Below, one piece after another: positions 1 to 8,296 of a stretch of 64,000 bases of DNA. The translations under genes were made by a program, and so were the position numbers. The notes beneath the pieces are model-generated. The model saw only the letters and a list, made by a program, of their open reading frames with translations, was not told the DNA's origin and made no database searches. Source of the stretch: Caldilineaceae bacterium bin5 (GTDB lineage: Bacteria; Chloroflexota; Anaerolineae; Caldilineales; Caldilineaceae); NCBI GenBank assembly GCA_002238445.1, contig MPML01000013.1, positions 1-64,000 of the forward strand. Reading direction: 5' to 3'. Each line of letters starts with the position of its first letter. Within the stretch, counting starts at the first letter, position 1.

Positions 1-239
1 CGCTTCAACCCACCGACCACCGACCTCCAACCGCAGAAGCTACTGACCCCGACCCCTGCCCCCTGCAGTTCCGCGCCCCCGCAACGCCCCCCTACAAAAC
101 CATGCCTCACCGACCGTGTGCCTTCTTAGCAACGTGTCGGCTGTCGAGCATGGCGGCCGCCGTACACCAGTTGCGTCACCAAGAGCCCGAACGGTTACAA
201 GAATGACCGGCTGGTCAACTACTGTGGCTTAGTAGTTAC
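1..239. mobile_element. MITE-like element, copy A (right-hand part; left end outside the window)
   Basis: The right end runs through the same GC-rich core as the other four copies (the segment around 71-115 with GCGCCCCCGCAACGCCCCCC and the ACAAAACCATGCCTCACCGA block) and ends with GTGGCTTAGTAGTTAC at 224-239. Its reverse complement begins GTAACTACTAAGCCAC, the terminal inverted repeat of the family. The left 60 bases differ from copies B and E and resemble the variable GACCAC-rich filler seen in copy D. The left terminus and its target duplication are not in the window, so transposition cannot be proved for this copy. The 8 bases after the end are CACAACAG. No ORF of credible coding character lies inside. 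Confidence 0.75.
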
Positions 240-315
240 CACAACAGTAAGATCCCGGCAGACAATGATAGCGTTCCCACAGACCAAAGTACTGGCATGT
301 GATTAAATTCACACC

Positions 316-966
316 ATGCCAATGTTCGAGGAAGATTCTCTAACCGCAATTATCTTCGCCGAAGACCCCCTCAGCCGCCACGGCCTTGCCGCCATTCTTG
401 ATCCGGAACCTGCGATCGTCACGTTCCTGGCAGAGTCTCCGGCTCAACTAACCCAGGACAAGGTCGGGAGCGCGAATGTCCTCGTCTGGGATACCGGCTG
501 GGACTTCTCAGCCTCCGATTCCGCCGAGGTCTGGGAGACGATAACCGATCTGGCTGAAGATGGTCTGCCTGTCATTGCAATATTACCCGACGGCGAGGCT
601 CCCGGTATCATCCGTCAGATGGGACTCGCCGGGCTCCTCTCCCGCAGTGTCAAGGCTGGGCAACTGCGAGCCGCCCTCTATGCTGCCGCCGAAGGCCTGT
701 CGGTTACGGATCCGGCCCTGACCACTCCCTTCTGGATTCCATCTACCCAATCCCTACCGCCCATTCCTGAGCCCCACACACCAAGAGAACTGGAAGTATT
801 GGCCTTGCTGGCCGAAGGCCTGACAAATCGCGCCATCGGTGTGCAACTGGGCATCACCGAAAACACTGCCAAATTCCACGTACAGGCAGTCCTCTCCAAG
901 TTAGGAGTAAGCAGCCGTACAGAAGCCGTCGTTCAGGCCACCAGGCTGGGGCTTCTCACCCTCTGA
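316..966 (+). CDS. LuxR/NarL-type response regulator
   Basis: 216 residues. Residues about 8-125 look like a receiver domain, with a candidate phospho-acceptor Asp59 in VLVWDTGWD and a conserved-type Lys113 in SRSVKAGQL, but the acidic pocket near residue 16 is reduced (AEDPLS), so phosphorylation is uncertain. Residues about 150-216 are a LuxR-family helix-turn-helix (TPRELEVLALLAEGLTNRAI followed by GITENTAKFHVQAVLSKLGV), which binds DNA as a dimer. No sensor kinase is adjacent. It is followed after about 200 bp by an HtrA-like protease and an ABC exporter on the same strand, so it may control them; this is inferred from position only. No clear Shine-Dalgarno precedes the ATG at 316, and the ATG at 322 is an alternative start. 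Confidence 0.85.
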   Translation: MPMFEEDSLTAIIFAEDPLSRHGLAAILDPEPAIVTFLAESPAQLTQDKVGSANVLVWDTGWDFSASDSAEVWETITDLAEDGLPVIAILPDGEAPGIIRQMGLAGLLSRSVKAGQLRAALYAAAEGLSVTDPALTTPFWIPSTQSLPPIPEPHTPRELEVLALLAEGLTNRAIGVQLGITENTAKFHVQAVLSKLGVSSRTEAVVQATRLGLLTL

Positions 967-1174
967 CACAGCAGTAAGTTCCCTCACCGGCGCTGCCGCG
1001 TCTTCCGACGTGTGCAAGCATCCCCATCCATCTCACTCCTACCCGAACTGACGGGTTCCTCCTGCCACATCTGCCGATGTATTGAAGAACACGCCGCGCT
1101 ATCATAGAAACTGCAACAACGGAAGCTATTGCAGGCACGTAGCCCGCATGAGAGAGATTGGAATGGAGCCAGAA

Positions 1175-2080
1175 ATGTCTAACCAGTTCAAAGCATTATC
1201 AGAAGGAATGGCCGCAGTCGTCGAATCTGCCGGGCAGGGGGTCGTACAGGTGAACGGCCGTCGCCGTTTTCCGGCAAGTGGGTTCGTCTGGTCGGCAGAC
1301 GGTGTGATCGTCACCGCAAATCACGTGATTAGAACGGAGAACATTCGAGTCAGCCTGCCCGACGGCGAACAGGTGGATGCGACTCTGATCGGACGGGATC
1401 CTGCCATCGACATCGCGGCGTTACGGGTCCAACGCGAAGGACTTGCATCCTTATCATGGCTGCCTGAAGAAGAGTTGCGCGTTGGCGCAATGGTATTCGC
1501 CGTCGGCCGGCCGGGAACAAGTGTCCAGGCCTCTATGGGCATACTCAGTGCCATAGGGGAGGACTGGCGAATCCATGGCGGGGCCCGGATCAGTCACTAC
1601 GTGCGCGCCGACCTGGTCATGTACCCTGGCTTTTCCGGTGGCGCCATTGTCGGCGCCGACGGACGCGTTGTCGGCATGGCGACGTCTGCTCTCAGTCGCG
1701 ATGGTGGCATTGCTCTGACCCACGCAACCGTCGCGCCAACCGTAGACTCCCTTCTCAAATATGGCTCTGTTCGCCGGGGCTACCTGGGGGTAGGTGTTCA
1801 GACCGTTCAACTGCCCACGGGCCTTAGCAAAGAGTTGGGACAGGAGACGGGAGTGCTTTTCAACTCCGTTGCGCCTGACAGCCCTGCGGAAAAGGCAGGC
1901 CTTGTAGTGGGTGACATTCTCGTCAACCTTGACGGTGAACCGATCCTCAGCCCTGACGAACTGGCAATCGCACTGCGAAGCGATCTGGCCGGCAAAGTAA
2001 CGACCTTGCAGATCATTCGCGGCGGCGAGCTGCACGAAGCAAACGTCGAAATCCAAACAGGAGAGGAGCGGAACCGATAA
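1175..2080 (+). CDS. HtrA/Deg-like S1C serine protease with PDZ domain, no signal peptide
   Basis: 301 residues from the chosen ATG, which has GGAG 6 nt upstream. An in-frame ATG at 1163 and a longer reading to 1082 are possible but less protein-like. The trypsin-like catalytic triad is visible: His50 in VTANHVIR, Asp79 in DPAIDIAALR and Ser154 in YPGFSGGAIV (FSGGA replaces the usual NSGGP). A single PDZ domain occupies roughly residues 199-294, with YLGVGVQ as the carboxylate-binding-type loop. HtrA proteins are normally exported or membrane anchored; here I see no signal peptide or transmembrane helix, so it may act in the cytosol or use another export path. The stop codon overlaps the start of the ABC ATPase gene by one base, implying one operon. 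Confidence 0.88.
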   Translation: MSNQFKALSEGMAAVVESAGQGVVQVNGRRRFPASGFVWSADGVIVTANHVIRTENIRVSLPDGEQVDATLIGRDPAIDIAALRVQREGLASLSWLPEEELRVGAMVFAVGRPGTSVQASMGILSAIGEDWRIHGGARISHYVRADLVMYPGFSGGAIVGADGRVVGMATSALSRDGGIALTHATVAPTVDSLLKYGSVRRGYLGVGVQTVQLPTGLSKELGQETGVLFNSVAPDSPAEKAGLVVGDILVNLDGEPILSPDELAIALRSDLAGKVTTLQIIRGGELHEANVEIQTGEERNR

Positions 2081-3054
2081 TGACGGACGAACACGCAGTA
2101 ATCACCAACTCGCTATCCCGCAGTTTCGGCGCCGTCAGGGCAGTCGATGCCGTCAACCTCTCAATTCCCAGCGGAGAGATCTACGGCTTTCTAGGTCCCA
2201 ATGGAGCGGGAAAAACGTCGTTAGTCAGAATGTTGACAACGCTGCTTCTGCCGACTGGCGGTTCCGCCAGCGTGGCAGGTCATGACGTGGTCACAGAACC
2301 TGCCGCAGTCAGACTGAAGATCGGCGCCGCGCTCCAGGCGGCGGCCCTCGATGACAAGCAGACGGGGCGGGAGCTCTTACAGCTCCAGTCCCGCCTCTAC
2401 GGGTTAACTCGACCTGCCATCAAGCAACGCATCAACTATCTTGCCGACCTGCTAAATATTGATGAGGCCTTGGACCTGCTCATCGGCACCTACTCTGGCG
2501 GCATGAAGCGAAAACTCGACCTGGCAGTTGCTATGATTCACGAACCGCAAATTCTTTTCCTCGACGAACCCACTACTGGGCTGGATCCCATCAGCCGAGT
2601 CGAACTCTGGGACGAAGTACGCCGTGTAAACGAGGACAGAGGAGTAACGATCTTCATGACAACGCAGTACCTGGAAGAGGCCGACTACCTCGCCCAGCGC
2701 GTCGGCATAATCAACCAAGGCAGAATCGTCGCCGAAGGCTCGCCCGCCGAACTAAAGCGCTCTGTCGGTTCCGACATGATCGTCGCCAGGATTGATGGCC
2801 AGACAAGCGGCGCCGCGGAGGCGTGCGAGCAAGTGGATGGCGTCGAAAGCGTCGAAGTTTATGCAAATGAAATCACATTAAGCGTCGATCAGGGATCCAA
2901 AGTGATCGGCCCCGTCGCAATAGCACTGGACCAGTCCGGTGCTTCTGTAGAGGACATTGTCCTGCGCACCTCTACTCTGGACGACGTCTTCCTTCACTAC
3001 ACCGGAGCCCGCCTTGAAGTTGACGCCAACATCGCAAAGGAGGAGCCAGCATGA
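2080..3054 (+). CDS. ABC transporter ATP-binding protein, DrrA-like
   Basis: 324 residues. Walker A GPNGAGKTS (about 39-47), signature TYSGGMKRKLD (about 143-153), Walker B ILFLDEPTTGLD (about 165-176) and a downstream switch His replaced by Gln (MTTQYLEEAD), as is common in the daunorubicin-resistance (DrrA/CcmA) branch. The extra C-terminal 80-90 residues after the nucleotide-binding domain match that branch, which powers export of drugs or lipids with a DrrB-type permease. It starts inside the stop codon of the protease gene and overlaps the permease gene by 4 bp (ATGA), so the three are translationally coupled. Substrate cannot be deduced. Confidence 0.93.
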   Translation: MTDEHAVITNSLSRSFGAVRAVDAVNLSIPSGEIYGFLGPNGAGKTSLVRMLTTLLLPTGGSASVAGHDVVTEPAAVRLKIGAALQAAALDDKQTGRELLQLQSRLYGLTRPAIKQRINYLADLLNIDEALDLLIGTYSGGMKRKLDLAVAMIHEPQILFLDEPTTGLDPISRVELWDEVRRVNEDRGVTIFMTTQYLEEADYLAQRVGIINQGRIVAEGSPAELKRSVGSDMIVARIDGQTSGAAEACEQVDGVESVEVYANEITLSVDQGSKVIGPVAIALDQSGASVEDIVLRTSTLDDVFLHYTGARLEVDANIAKEEPA

Positions 3055-3851
3055 CTGCGATTGGACTCACCCAAGTTCAAGCCAGAAATGGAGGCTTCGC
3101 AAGTGACGTCTCCGCGATATCTCGTCGGGCCCTCCGATCGGTCCTGAGGGACCCCGAGTCCGTGATTCCGGGGTTCATCATCCCCCTTTTCTTTTTCACT
3201 GTAAATACGGGCGCGCTCCAGAACTTCGTGGAGGCGGGCGGCACCCTCGATTACAAGGCTTTCCAACTCCCAGTCGCAATCATCATGGCTGTCACCGGGC
3301 CGCTTTCGAGGGCGTTAACATTGGTTGAGGACGTTCGCAGTGGCTACTTCGACCGCCTCGTGATGACCCCGGTACGCCGCCTGGCACTCCTGATCGGAAT
3401 GATGGTCGCCGACATAGCCCTGGTCATAGCCCTTTCGGTCCCCGTCCTCATCCTGGGGTATGCAGTAGGGGTCCGGTTCGAAACCGGTGTAGCAGGCGTC
3501 GTCGCCTTTGTAGCCCTCGCTGCCTACTGGGGACTAGGTTTCGCAGGCTTCTCATATGCAATCGCCCTGAAAACAGCCAGCGCGGCCGCCGTCAGCAGCA
3601 GCTTTATGGTTTTTCTGCCCATGATGTTTCTCACGCCAATGTTCATACCTCTCGAGGCGATGACTGGCTGGATGGCAACTGTCGCCCAGTACAATCCCGT
3701 TACTTACCTCCTTGGCTCGCTGCGCTCCATCATTACCGTAGGCTGGGAGATTGACGAAATACTGAAAGGCCTCCTCTCCGTTTCAGTGGTTGTTATCGTA
3801 AGCATGACAATGGCTCTCCTTGCGCTTAAAGGACGCGTGTCAAGACAATGA
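3051..3851 (+). CDS. ABC-2 type transporter permease, DrrB-like
   Basis: 266 residues with about six hydrophobic segments (roughly 42-60, 70-85, 116-135, 145-165, 175-200 and 235-260), and an ABC-2 core including RSGYFDRLVMTPVRR and the LTPMFIPLEAMTGWM loop before the last helices. This is the membrane partner of the upstream ATPase. The start overlaps the ATPase stop by 4 bp. An AAGGAGGAGCC Shine-Dalgarno lies just before ATG 3051. An exporter of hydrophobic compounds or a lipid-linked substrate is likely from the family, but no specific substrate is visible. Confidence 0.92.
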   Translation: MTAIGLTQVQARNGGFASDVSAISRRALRSVLRDPESVIPGFIIPLFFFTVNTGALQNFVEAGGTLDYKAFQLPVAIIMAVTGPLSRALTLVEDVRSGYFDRLVMTPVRRLALLIGMMVADIALVIALSVPVLILGYAVGVRFETGVAGVVAFVALAAYWGLGFAGFSYAIALKTASAAAVSSSFMVFLPMMFLTPMFIPLEAMTGWMATVAQYNPVTYLLGSLRSIITVGWEIDEILKGLLSVSVVVIVSMTMALLALKGRVSRQ

Positions 3852-4175
3852 GAGAGACCTTCCCTTTATTCTAATCTGTTCGCAGAGGCGCTTCCCGGGC
3901 CGAGCCAACTGCCGGAGTATTCCGTAGCCCCCTCAATGCCGGTGCCTCGCCATCCCACGACGGGGTGCCGGCAATAATCTTGAATTGACTTTTAGCTGTA
4001 GTGGGTAGGATGTCGGAGCTACTGCATTAGGAGCTCCGGAGGTAGAGGGCCTCCGGGTAGGCGGCCCTCTACCGAATGCGCTGCTCACCTATTAGGGAAC
4101 GCGGTCCGGTTACAGCTAAAGGTCTACGAAGAGTCCGGCCGCAACGCGTCTGCATGGACTGCCAGCGGGCCTTCT
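3852..4175. other. Intergenic region between convergent genes
   Basis: 324 bp between the permease (plus) and the Nudix gene (minus). It contains an imperfect hairpin near 3937-3973 (TGCCGG...CCGGCA) that could help terminate the exporter operon, although no clean T-run follows, and the separate perfect inverted repeat at 4041-4073. No credible coding sequence was seen. Confidence 0.6.
4041..4073. repeat. Perfect 11-bp inverted repeat (hairpin)
   Basis: GGTAGAGGGCC at 4041-4051 is perfectly complementary to GGCCCTCTACC at 4063-4073, with an 11-nt loop. There is no T-run on either side, so it is not a standard intrinsic terminator. It sits between two convergent gene groups and could be a bidirectional transcript-end structure, a protein-binding palindrome or a remnant of a mobile element. 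Confidence 0.6.
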
Positions 4176-4727
4176 CTAAGCTTCCTGCACAATTCGAAGG
4201 AGCGCCGCCTCGCCAAGCGAAAGCGGCAGCCGCTGAACAATCGCTTGAGGACGAAACTCCGCACCCAACTCAAAGCCGCCGACTTCCATCGCCTCAGGGA
4301 AATGGCTGTCCGCCTCTGCTCCGTAAATCAGTTGCAGAAAGTCTGGGTAAGGGTACCGATAATCTACTGGCTTGGGTGAGTGGATGTGGTAGTGGAACAG
4401 ACCGATAAGCGCCGGTTCACCTCCGACGGTCCAGCCCGTTTCCTCCAGAAGTTCGCGCTTCAATGCTTCCAGCAGCCCTTCGCCTTCGTCGATGCGCCCG
4501 CCGGGCACGATATGCTCGCCGCCCGGATCCCGCATTACCATTATGTTCGGGCCGCGCGTCAGGAGCGCCCTCACCGACGTAACCAGGTCAACCGGGGGAG
4601 GAGCCGCTTCGTCTAGTGCATATGTATACCGTGTCTGAACTAGCTCCAACCCGCCCCCGGACCAGTCCATCTCTTCTTCAGCTAAGGGCGTTCTCCCTTT
4701 CAGAAATCTTTTCAGTGCTTGGTCCAT
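4176..4727 (-). CDS. Nudix hydrolase
   Basis: 183 residues. A complete Nudix box spans Gly77-Trp99 (G-x5-E83-x7-R91-E92-L-x-E95-E96-x-G98-W99), the magnesium-binding signature of enzymes that cleave nucleoside diphosphates linked to another moiety. The N-terminal 45 residues and the aromatic-rich segment HYHIHSPKPVDYRYPYPDF (about 112-130) are outside the catalytic core and probably shape the substrate pocket. It lies 39 bp downstream of the DnaQ-type exonuclease gene on the same strand, so the two are probably co-transcribed, which would suit a nucleotide-pool cleaning role. The substrate is not predictable. Confidence 0.9.
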   Translation of the reverse strand: MDQALKRFLKGRTPLAEEEMDWSGGGLELVQTRYTYALDEAAPPPVDLVTSVRALLTRGPNIMVMRDPGGEHIVPGGRIDEGEGLLEALKRELLEETGWTVGGEPALIGLFHYHIHSPKPVDYRYPYPDFLQLIYGAEADSHFPEAMEVGGFELGAEFRPQAIVQRLPLSLGEAALLRIVQEA

Positions 4728-4766
4728 ATTGGACTGGTCCGACTGCAGCCACCGGATTCAAAGAAA

Positions 4767-5321
4767 TTAAGAAAGTCCCGCCATGTGCCGAAAGACCGCG
4801 CAGGCCAATCGGGCATCATCAACCGCTCGGTGCGTGTTTGGCAGAGCGATGCCGCACTGCCGGCCCGCCTTTTGCAGACTTTGCCACTTGGCGTCCTTTA
4901 TGCCTCGCTTGTCGCCATAGTACCGTGCGTACATCTTCATCACACAGAAGGCGTTCCCTCCCATATCTTCCCACGACAAGCCATGTTGTTGATGAGACTG
5001 CCGCATCATCCTCAGGTCAAAGTCGGCGTTGAAAATGCCGACGCGTTTCCCGCTGAACAGCTGGCTGACCTCCGGCCAGAGCGCCGCCCAAGTAGGCGCA
5101 TTCCTCACCATCGCATTCGAAATACCGTGGACGGCGACCGCGTCTGACGGGATGCGTCGAATGGGGCGGACAAGGCTCTCCAGAAGAGTATTGCCCTCCG
5201 CGTCGACAATGCCAACCTCTACAATTTCGGCAGAGCTGTTTAGTCCAGTCGTTTCGGTGTCAAAAAAAAGCGGCCTTTCATCCAGAATGGCGCGTGCCCG
5301 TGCTGCTGCATTTGGTATCAT
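4767..5321 (-). CDS. DnaQ-like 3'-5' exonuclease (DEDDh)
   Basis: 184 residues from ATG 5321, which has an AGGA Shine-Dalgarno about 7 nt upstream. A TTG start five codons earlier (5336) is possible. Exo I motif FFDTETTGL with Asp21 and Glu23, Exo II motif IFNADFDLRMM with Asp102, and Exo III HRAVDDARL with His164 and Asp169 complete the DEDDh metal and acid/base set. Such stand-alone proteins resemble the epsilon proofreading subunit or RNase T/oligoribonuclease-type nucleases, and act on 3' ends of DNA or RNA. It is probably the first gene of a two-gene operon with the Nudix hydrolase. Confidence 0.9.
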   Translation of the reverse strand: MIPNAAARARAILDERPLFFDTETTGLNSSAEIVEVGIVDAEGNTLLESLVRPIRRIPSDAVAVHGISNAMVRNAPTWAALWPEVSQLFSGKRVGIFNADFDLRMMRQSHQQHGLSWEDMGGNAFCVMKMYARYYGDKRGIKDAKWQSLQKAGRQCGIALPNTHRAVDDARLACAVFRHMAGLS

Positions 5322-5503
5322 AGAGGTCCTATCCAATGGGGCTGAGAGGATTTACCATGCTTTCAATGTAGGTAAAGGGGAGAAAACGGGCCCGCGGGTC
5401 GAGAAAGGGTTTCTACACAAACGTCAGCAAGCTGGCCCCCGGCAGAGCGCATGCATTTGCTCCATCTTCTGTCAGTTGCAGGACGTAGCCCGCGGTAAAT
5501 CCT

Positions 5504-6520
5504 TCAAATTGGTAACGCCACCGGCTCTACCCTCCGCGCCGATTCATAGGCAGCCAGGGCAACTTCCAGGGCGCGTTGACCGTCCTCCCCGCTGATCGAA
5601 GGCTCCAGGTCCTCGCGTATCATCGCCACGAAATCTGCCACCAACCCCTCGTCACCGCTGCTGCCCCAATTGACGTCGGACGTTTTTCCCGCTTCGTTTG
5701 AACTGACCTGGAGATTCTGCTCGAAGGCGTCGACAGAGATTAATCCCTGCTCGCCGAGGACATCCAACTTCACGTCCCCCCAGGTAGGGTAGCTTGGTGG
5801 CCGCGACCAACTGGTGTCGAGCGTGCCAAAGACGCCGTTTGCCAGCCGAAAACTCAGCAACCCCACATCGTCAATGCCCAAACCTGGATGCAATAGTTCG
5901 CGGCCAACCTCGGCGTAAATCTCTTCCACCTCCGTATCCCAGAACCAGCGCAGCAGGTCGACCACATGGACGGTATGGTCCATTACCGCGCCGCCGCCAG
6001 CCAGTTTGTGATCAGCGAACCAGCGGCCGGGCATCGAGCCGTGATTGGTGCTCTTGACGCTGTAGATTTCGCCCAGCACGCCCGCGTCGAGCTGCTGTTT
6101 CAGCTCCATTACCGGCGGGGCAAAGCGCATGGGAAAGGCGATCTGCAGTTTCGTGCCTGTCTCGCGGCAGCGGTCAATCATCTCCTGACCGTCGCTGGCG
6201 GTGGTGGCGATAGGTTTCTCGCACAAGATGGCGCCGACGCGGCCGGCGCCCTGCAGTACAAGGGGAGCATGGAGCGCATTTTCGGAGCAGATAACAGCAC
6301 CGTCCAACTCCTGGTCGAAGAGGCCATCCGCCCTTCTGAAATAGGGCACATTGTACTGGGCGGCAATACGGCCGCCCCGATCGTAGTCATCGTCGTAAAT
6401 GCCCGCAATCGTCACGCCTTCCATCTGCGCCAGGAAGTGAATGTAACTGGCAGCGTGCATGTGGGCAAAGCTGAACATGCCAAGACGGACTTCATTCAGA
6501 GATTCGAGTTCGCGAGTCAC
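5504..6520 (-). CDS. Gfo/Idh/MocA family oxidoreductase
   Basis: 338 residues with a GTG start preceded by AAGGAT. The N-terminal Rossmann domain begins VRLGMFSFAHMHAASYIHF; the glycine-rich GxGxxG is replaced by GMFSFAH, so cofactor binding may be atypical. The family lysine is present in CEKPIATT (about residue 98), and the C-terminal alpha/beta domain holds GGGAVMDHTVHVVDLLRWFW, which resembles the usual catalytic GGGxxxDxGxHxxD segment. Members use NAD(P) to oxidise or reduce sugars and inositols. It is the first of three family members within 4 kb; they are divergent from one another, so this is not a recent tandem duplication. Confidence 0.88.
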   Translation of the reverse strand: MTRELESLNEVRLGMFSFAHMHAASYIHFLAQMEGVTIAGIYDDDYDRGGRIAAQYNVPYFRRADGLFDQELDGAVICSENALHAPLVLQGAGRVGAILCEKPIATTASDGQEMIDRCRETGTKLQIAFPMRFAPPVMELKQQLDAGVLGEIYSVKSTNHGSMPGRWFADHKLAGGGAVMDHTVHVVDLLRWFWDTEVEEIYAEVGRELLHPGLGIDDVGLLSFRLANGVFGTLDTSWSRPPSYPTWGDVKLDVLGEQGLISVDAFEQNLQVSSNEAGKTSDVNWGSSGDEGLVADFVAMIREDLEPSISGEDGQRALEVALAAYESARRVEPVALPI

Positions 6521-6631
6521 CGGCTTATCCTTCTTAAATAAGTCCTACGATTCGTTAGCAATAAGTAAGCAACTGCATATGGGCGTGTTGCCAGCACGAA
6601 ATTGGCAGTACAACGAAGCCACTACTGGGCC

Positions 6632-7645
6632 TCAACTGATTGTGACCGGCCTTCCCGTCTCCAGGCTCTCAATCGCAGCCCTTGATATTTTCACCGCCAT
6701 CAAGCCGTCGTACGGTGTCACCAGGAAGGGCTCTTTCGCTTCCGTGCATTGGACAAAATGGGCCAGTTCAGCGTAGTAAGGATCGTCCTTGGGTGCTGTA
6801 GGTGAACTGCCGGAGGAAGCAAGAGAGCCGTCTTCCTGGGCAAGGGCGACTTCCACGGGCGGCCGCGTCCTCGAATCCCATTCGAGTATGCCTCCGGTAC
6901 CAGCAATCTCAATTCGGGTCGAGAATCGCCCCCGCGGGTAGGACCAGCTGCCCTCGATGTGCCCAACTGCCCCGTTGCTAAAGCGCACAGTAAGAAGCGC
7001 GTGATCCTTCGGCTCCTTGCCGGCAAACATCATGCCCCGTGCGAAGACGCGCTCGATCTCGCCAAAACACCAGCGCTGGTAATCGATGTCGTGGATGCAG
7101 AGATCCAACAGCACGCCCCCGCTCTGGGCAAAGTCGGCATAGTAGCTGGTAATCGCCAGACCCTTGCGCCAACCTGACCCCCCGTCAGGGTAACTGCCGC
7201 TGCGGACAGTGCGGATCACGCCCGGCGCGCCGATTGCCCCGCTATCCAGCACCTCCTTGGCCTTGGCGAACTGTGGGAAGAATCGCACAACCATCGCCAC
7301 AAACAAGGGCGTACCCGTGCGCTCGGCGACTTCGACGATCCGCTCGCAGTCAGCCACGCTGTTCGCAAGCGGCTTCTCGCAGACAGTTGGTATCCCGGCC
7401 TCCAGCGCCGCGATGACCGGCTGTACGTGGGCCGTGCCCGGCGTACATACGTCCACGTAGTCAACGGCATCAAACAGTTCGTTCATGCTGCCGAAAACCT
7501 TGCCGCCGGATCGCTGGACCGCACGCTGCGCAGCATCCTCTATAATGTCATAGAAACCGGCCAGCTCAACACCTGGCATCTGATTCCAGCGGTCGGCGTG
7601 CGTTCTGGATATCCCACCTGCTCCGACGATTCCGACTCGTCGCAT
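6632..7645 (-). CDS. Gfo/Idh/MocA family oxidoreductase
   Basis: 337 residues; the ATG is preceded by GGGAGAGG at about 6 nt. The nucleotide-binding loop is canonical (VGIVGAGGISRTHADRW), the catalytic lysine motif is CEKPLANS, and the segment GGVLLDLCIHDIDYQRWCFG carries the metal-free Asp/His pair of the family. An NAD(P)-dependent sugar or cyclitol dehydrogenase is expected; the substrate is unknown. It is 111 bp upstream of the previous family member on the same strand, so the two are likely co-expressed. A MITE-like element lies 125 bp upstream of the start. Confidence 0.92.
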   Translation of the reverse strand: MRRVGIVGAGGISRTHADRWNQMPGVELAGFYDIIEDAAQRAVQRSGGKVFGSMNELFDAVDYVDVCTPGTAHVQPVIAALEAGIPTVCEKPLANSVADCERIVEVAERTGTPLFVAMVVRFFPQFAKAKEVLDSGAIGAPGVIRTVRSGSYPDGGSGWRKGLAITSYYADFAQSGGVLLDLCIHDIDYQRWCFGEIERVFARGMMFAGKEPKDHALLTVRFSNGAVGHIEGSWSYPRGRFSTRIEIAGTGGILEWDSRTRPPVEVALAQEDGSLASSGSSPTAPKDDPYYAELAHFVQCTEAKEPFLVTPYDGLMAVKISRAAIESLETGRPVTIS

Positions 7646-7769
7646 CTGGACCTCTCCCTGTCTCGACCTCCAAGACTGGCTAAAATAATTCCTGGAGATT
7701 CTTGAATTCTAAACTAAGGCAAAATGCTCTGCCTGCCCAACTTCCGATCAACGGCTAAATTCCTGTTTG

Positions 7770-8056
7770 GTAACTACGCAGCCGCTACAGATTCGCAACT
7801 CTCACCGAGGCGAGCAAAGGTGTTCGTTCTCCCCTCATTGTTCTATTCTTTGGGCGGTCGGGCCTTCGGCCCTCCCTTGTGCAGGGGCTGCGCCCCCGCC
7901 ACGCCCCCCTACAAAAACATGCCTCCCCCACCGTGTGCCTTCATCGCATCGTGTCGGCTGGCGAGCATGGCGGCCGCTGTACACCAGTTGCGTCACCAAG
8001 AGCCCGAATGGTTCCAAGAATGACAGGCTGGTCAACTACTGTGGCTTAGTAGTTAC
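7770..8056. mobile_element. MITE-like element, copy B, with perfect 8-bp target duplication
   Basis: 287 bp. The left end GTAACTACGCAGCCGC and the reverse complement of the right end, GTAACTACTAAGCCAC, form an imperfect terminal inverted repeat. The element is flanked by CCTGTTTG at 7762-7769 and again at 8057-8064, a perfect 8-bp direct repeat expected from transposition. The interior is GC-rich, with a small GGGCCTTCGGCCC-type hairpin and a GGGGCTGCGCCCC hairpin, and it has no transposase. The termini GTAA and the 8-bp duplication match what is known for IS66-family insertions; that assignment is inference. It lies between a Gfo/Idh/MocA start and the HicB-like gene. Confidence 0.92.
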
Positions 8057-8071
8057 CCTGTTTGCATAATC

Positions 8072-8275
8072 TTAGCCGGAAGTCGGTGACGGCAGGGGCA
8101 TCCCGTCCCTAATGTATGTCTCAACTGTATCTTCTATAATTCGACACAATTCCAAGAGCACCTTCTTCTCGTCATCACCCTGGCAGCCCCCATAGAAGAG
8201 CCCAGGACAGCTTTCAACATAGCACTGATCTTCCTCAGACCATTCCACAATCTTTGCATAGCTAGCGCTGGGCAT
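8072..8275 (-). CDS. HicB-like small protein (type II antitoxin N-terminal fold)
   Basis: 67 residues. The sequence AKIVEWSEEDQCYVESCPGL followed by a glycine-rich turn and a helix ending VETYIRDGMPLP resembles the HicB N-terminal domain, which has a partially degraded RNase-H-like fold. There is no C-terminal DNA-binding helix-turn-helix or ribbon-helix-helix and no HicA toxin (a 60-residue dsRNA-binding-like protein) next to it, so it is an orphan. It lies 21 bp downstream of the 8297-9562 oxidoreductase on the same strand. GTG at 8278 is an alternative start. A regulatory or RNA-binding role is speculative. Confidence 0.7.
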   Translation of the reverse strand: MPSASYAKIVEWSEEDQCYVESCPGLFYGGCQGDDEKKVLLELCRIIEDTVETYIRDGMPLPSPTSG

Positions 8276-8296
8276 CACTTTCCTGGGCAGATTCGC

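Noticed and set aside
3937..3973. Imperfect hairpin after the ABC exporter genes as a terminator
   Set aside because: Mismatched stem and no T-run directly after it.
7835..8035. Short frames in the MITE copies encoding [19 protein letters not shown] peptides
   Set aside because: The same frame occurs in each copy only because the DNA is repeated; no Shine-Dalgarno or codon constraint is evident.
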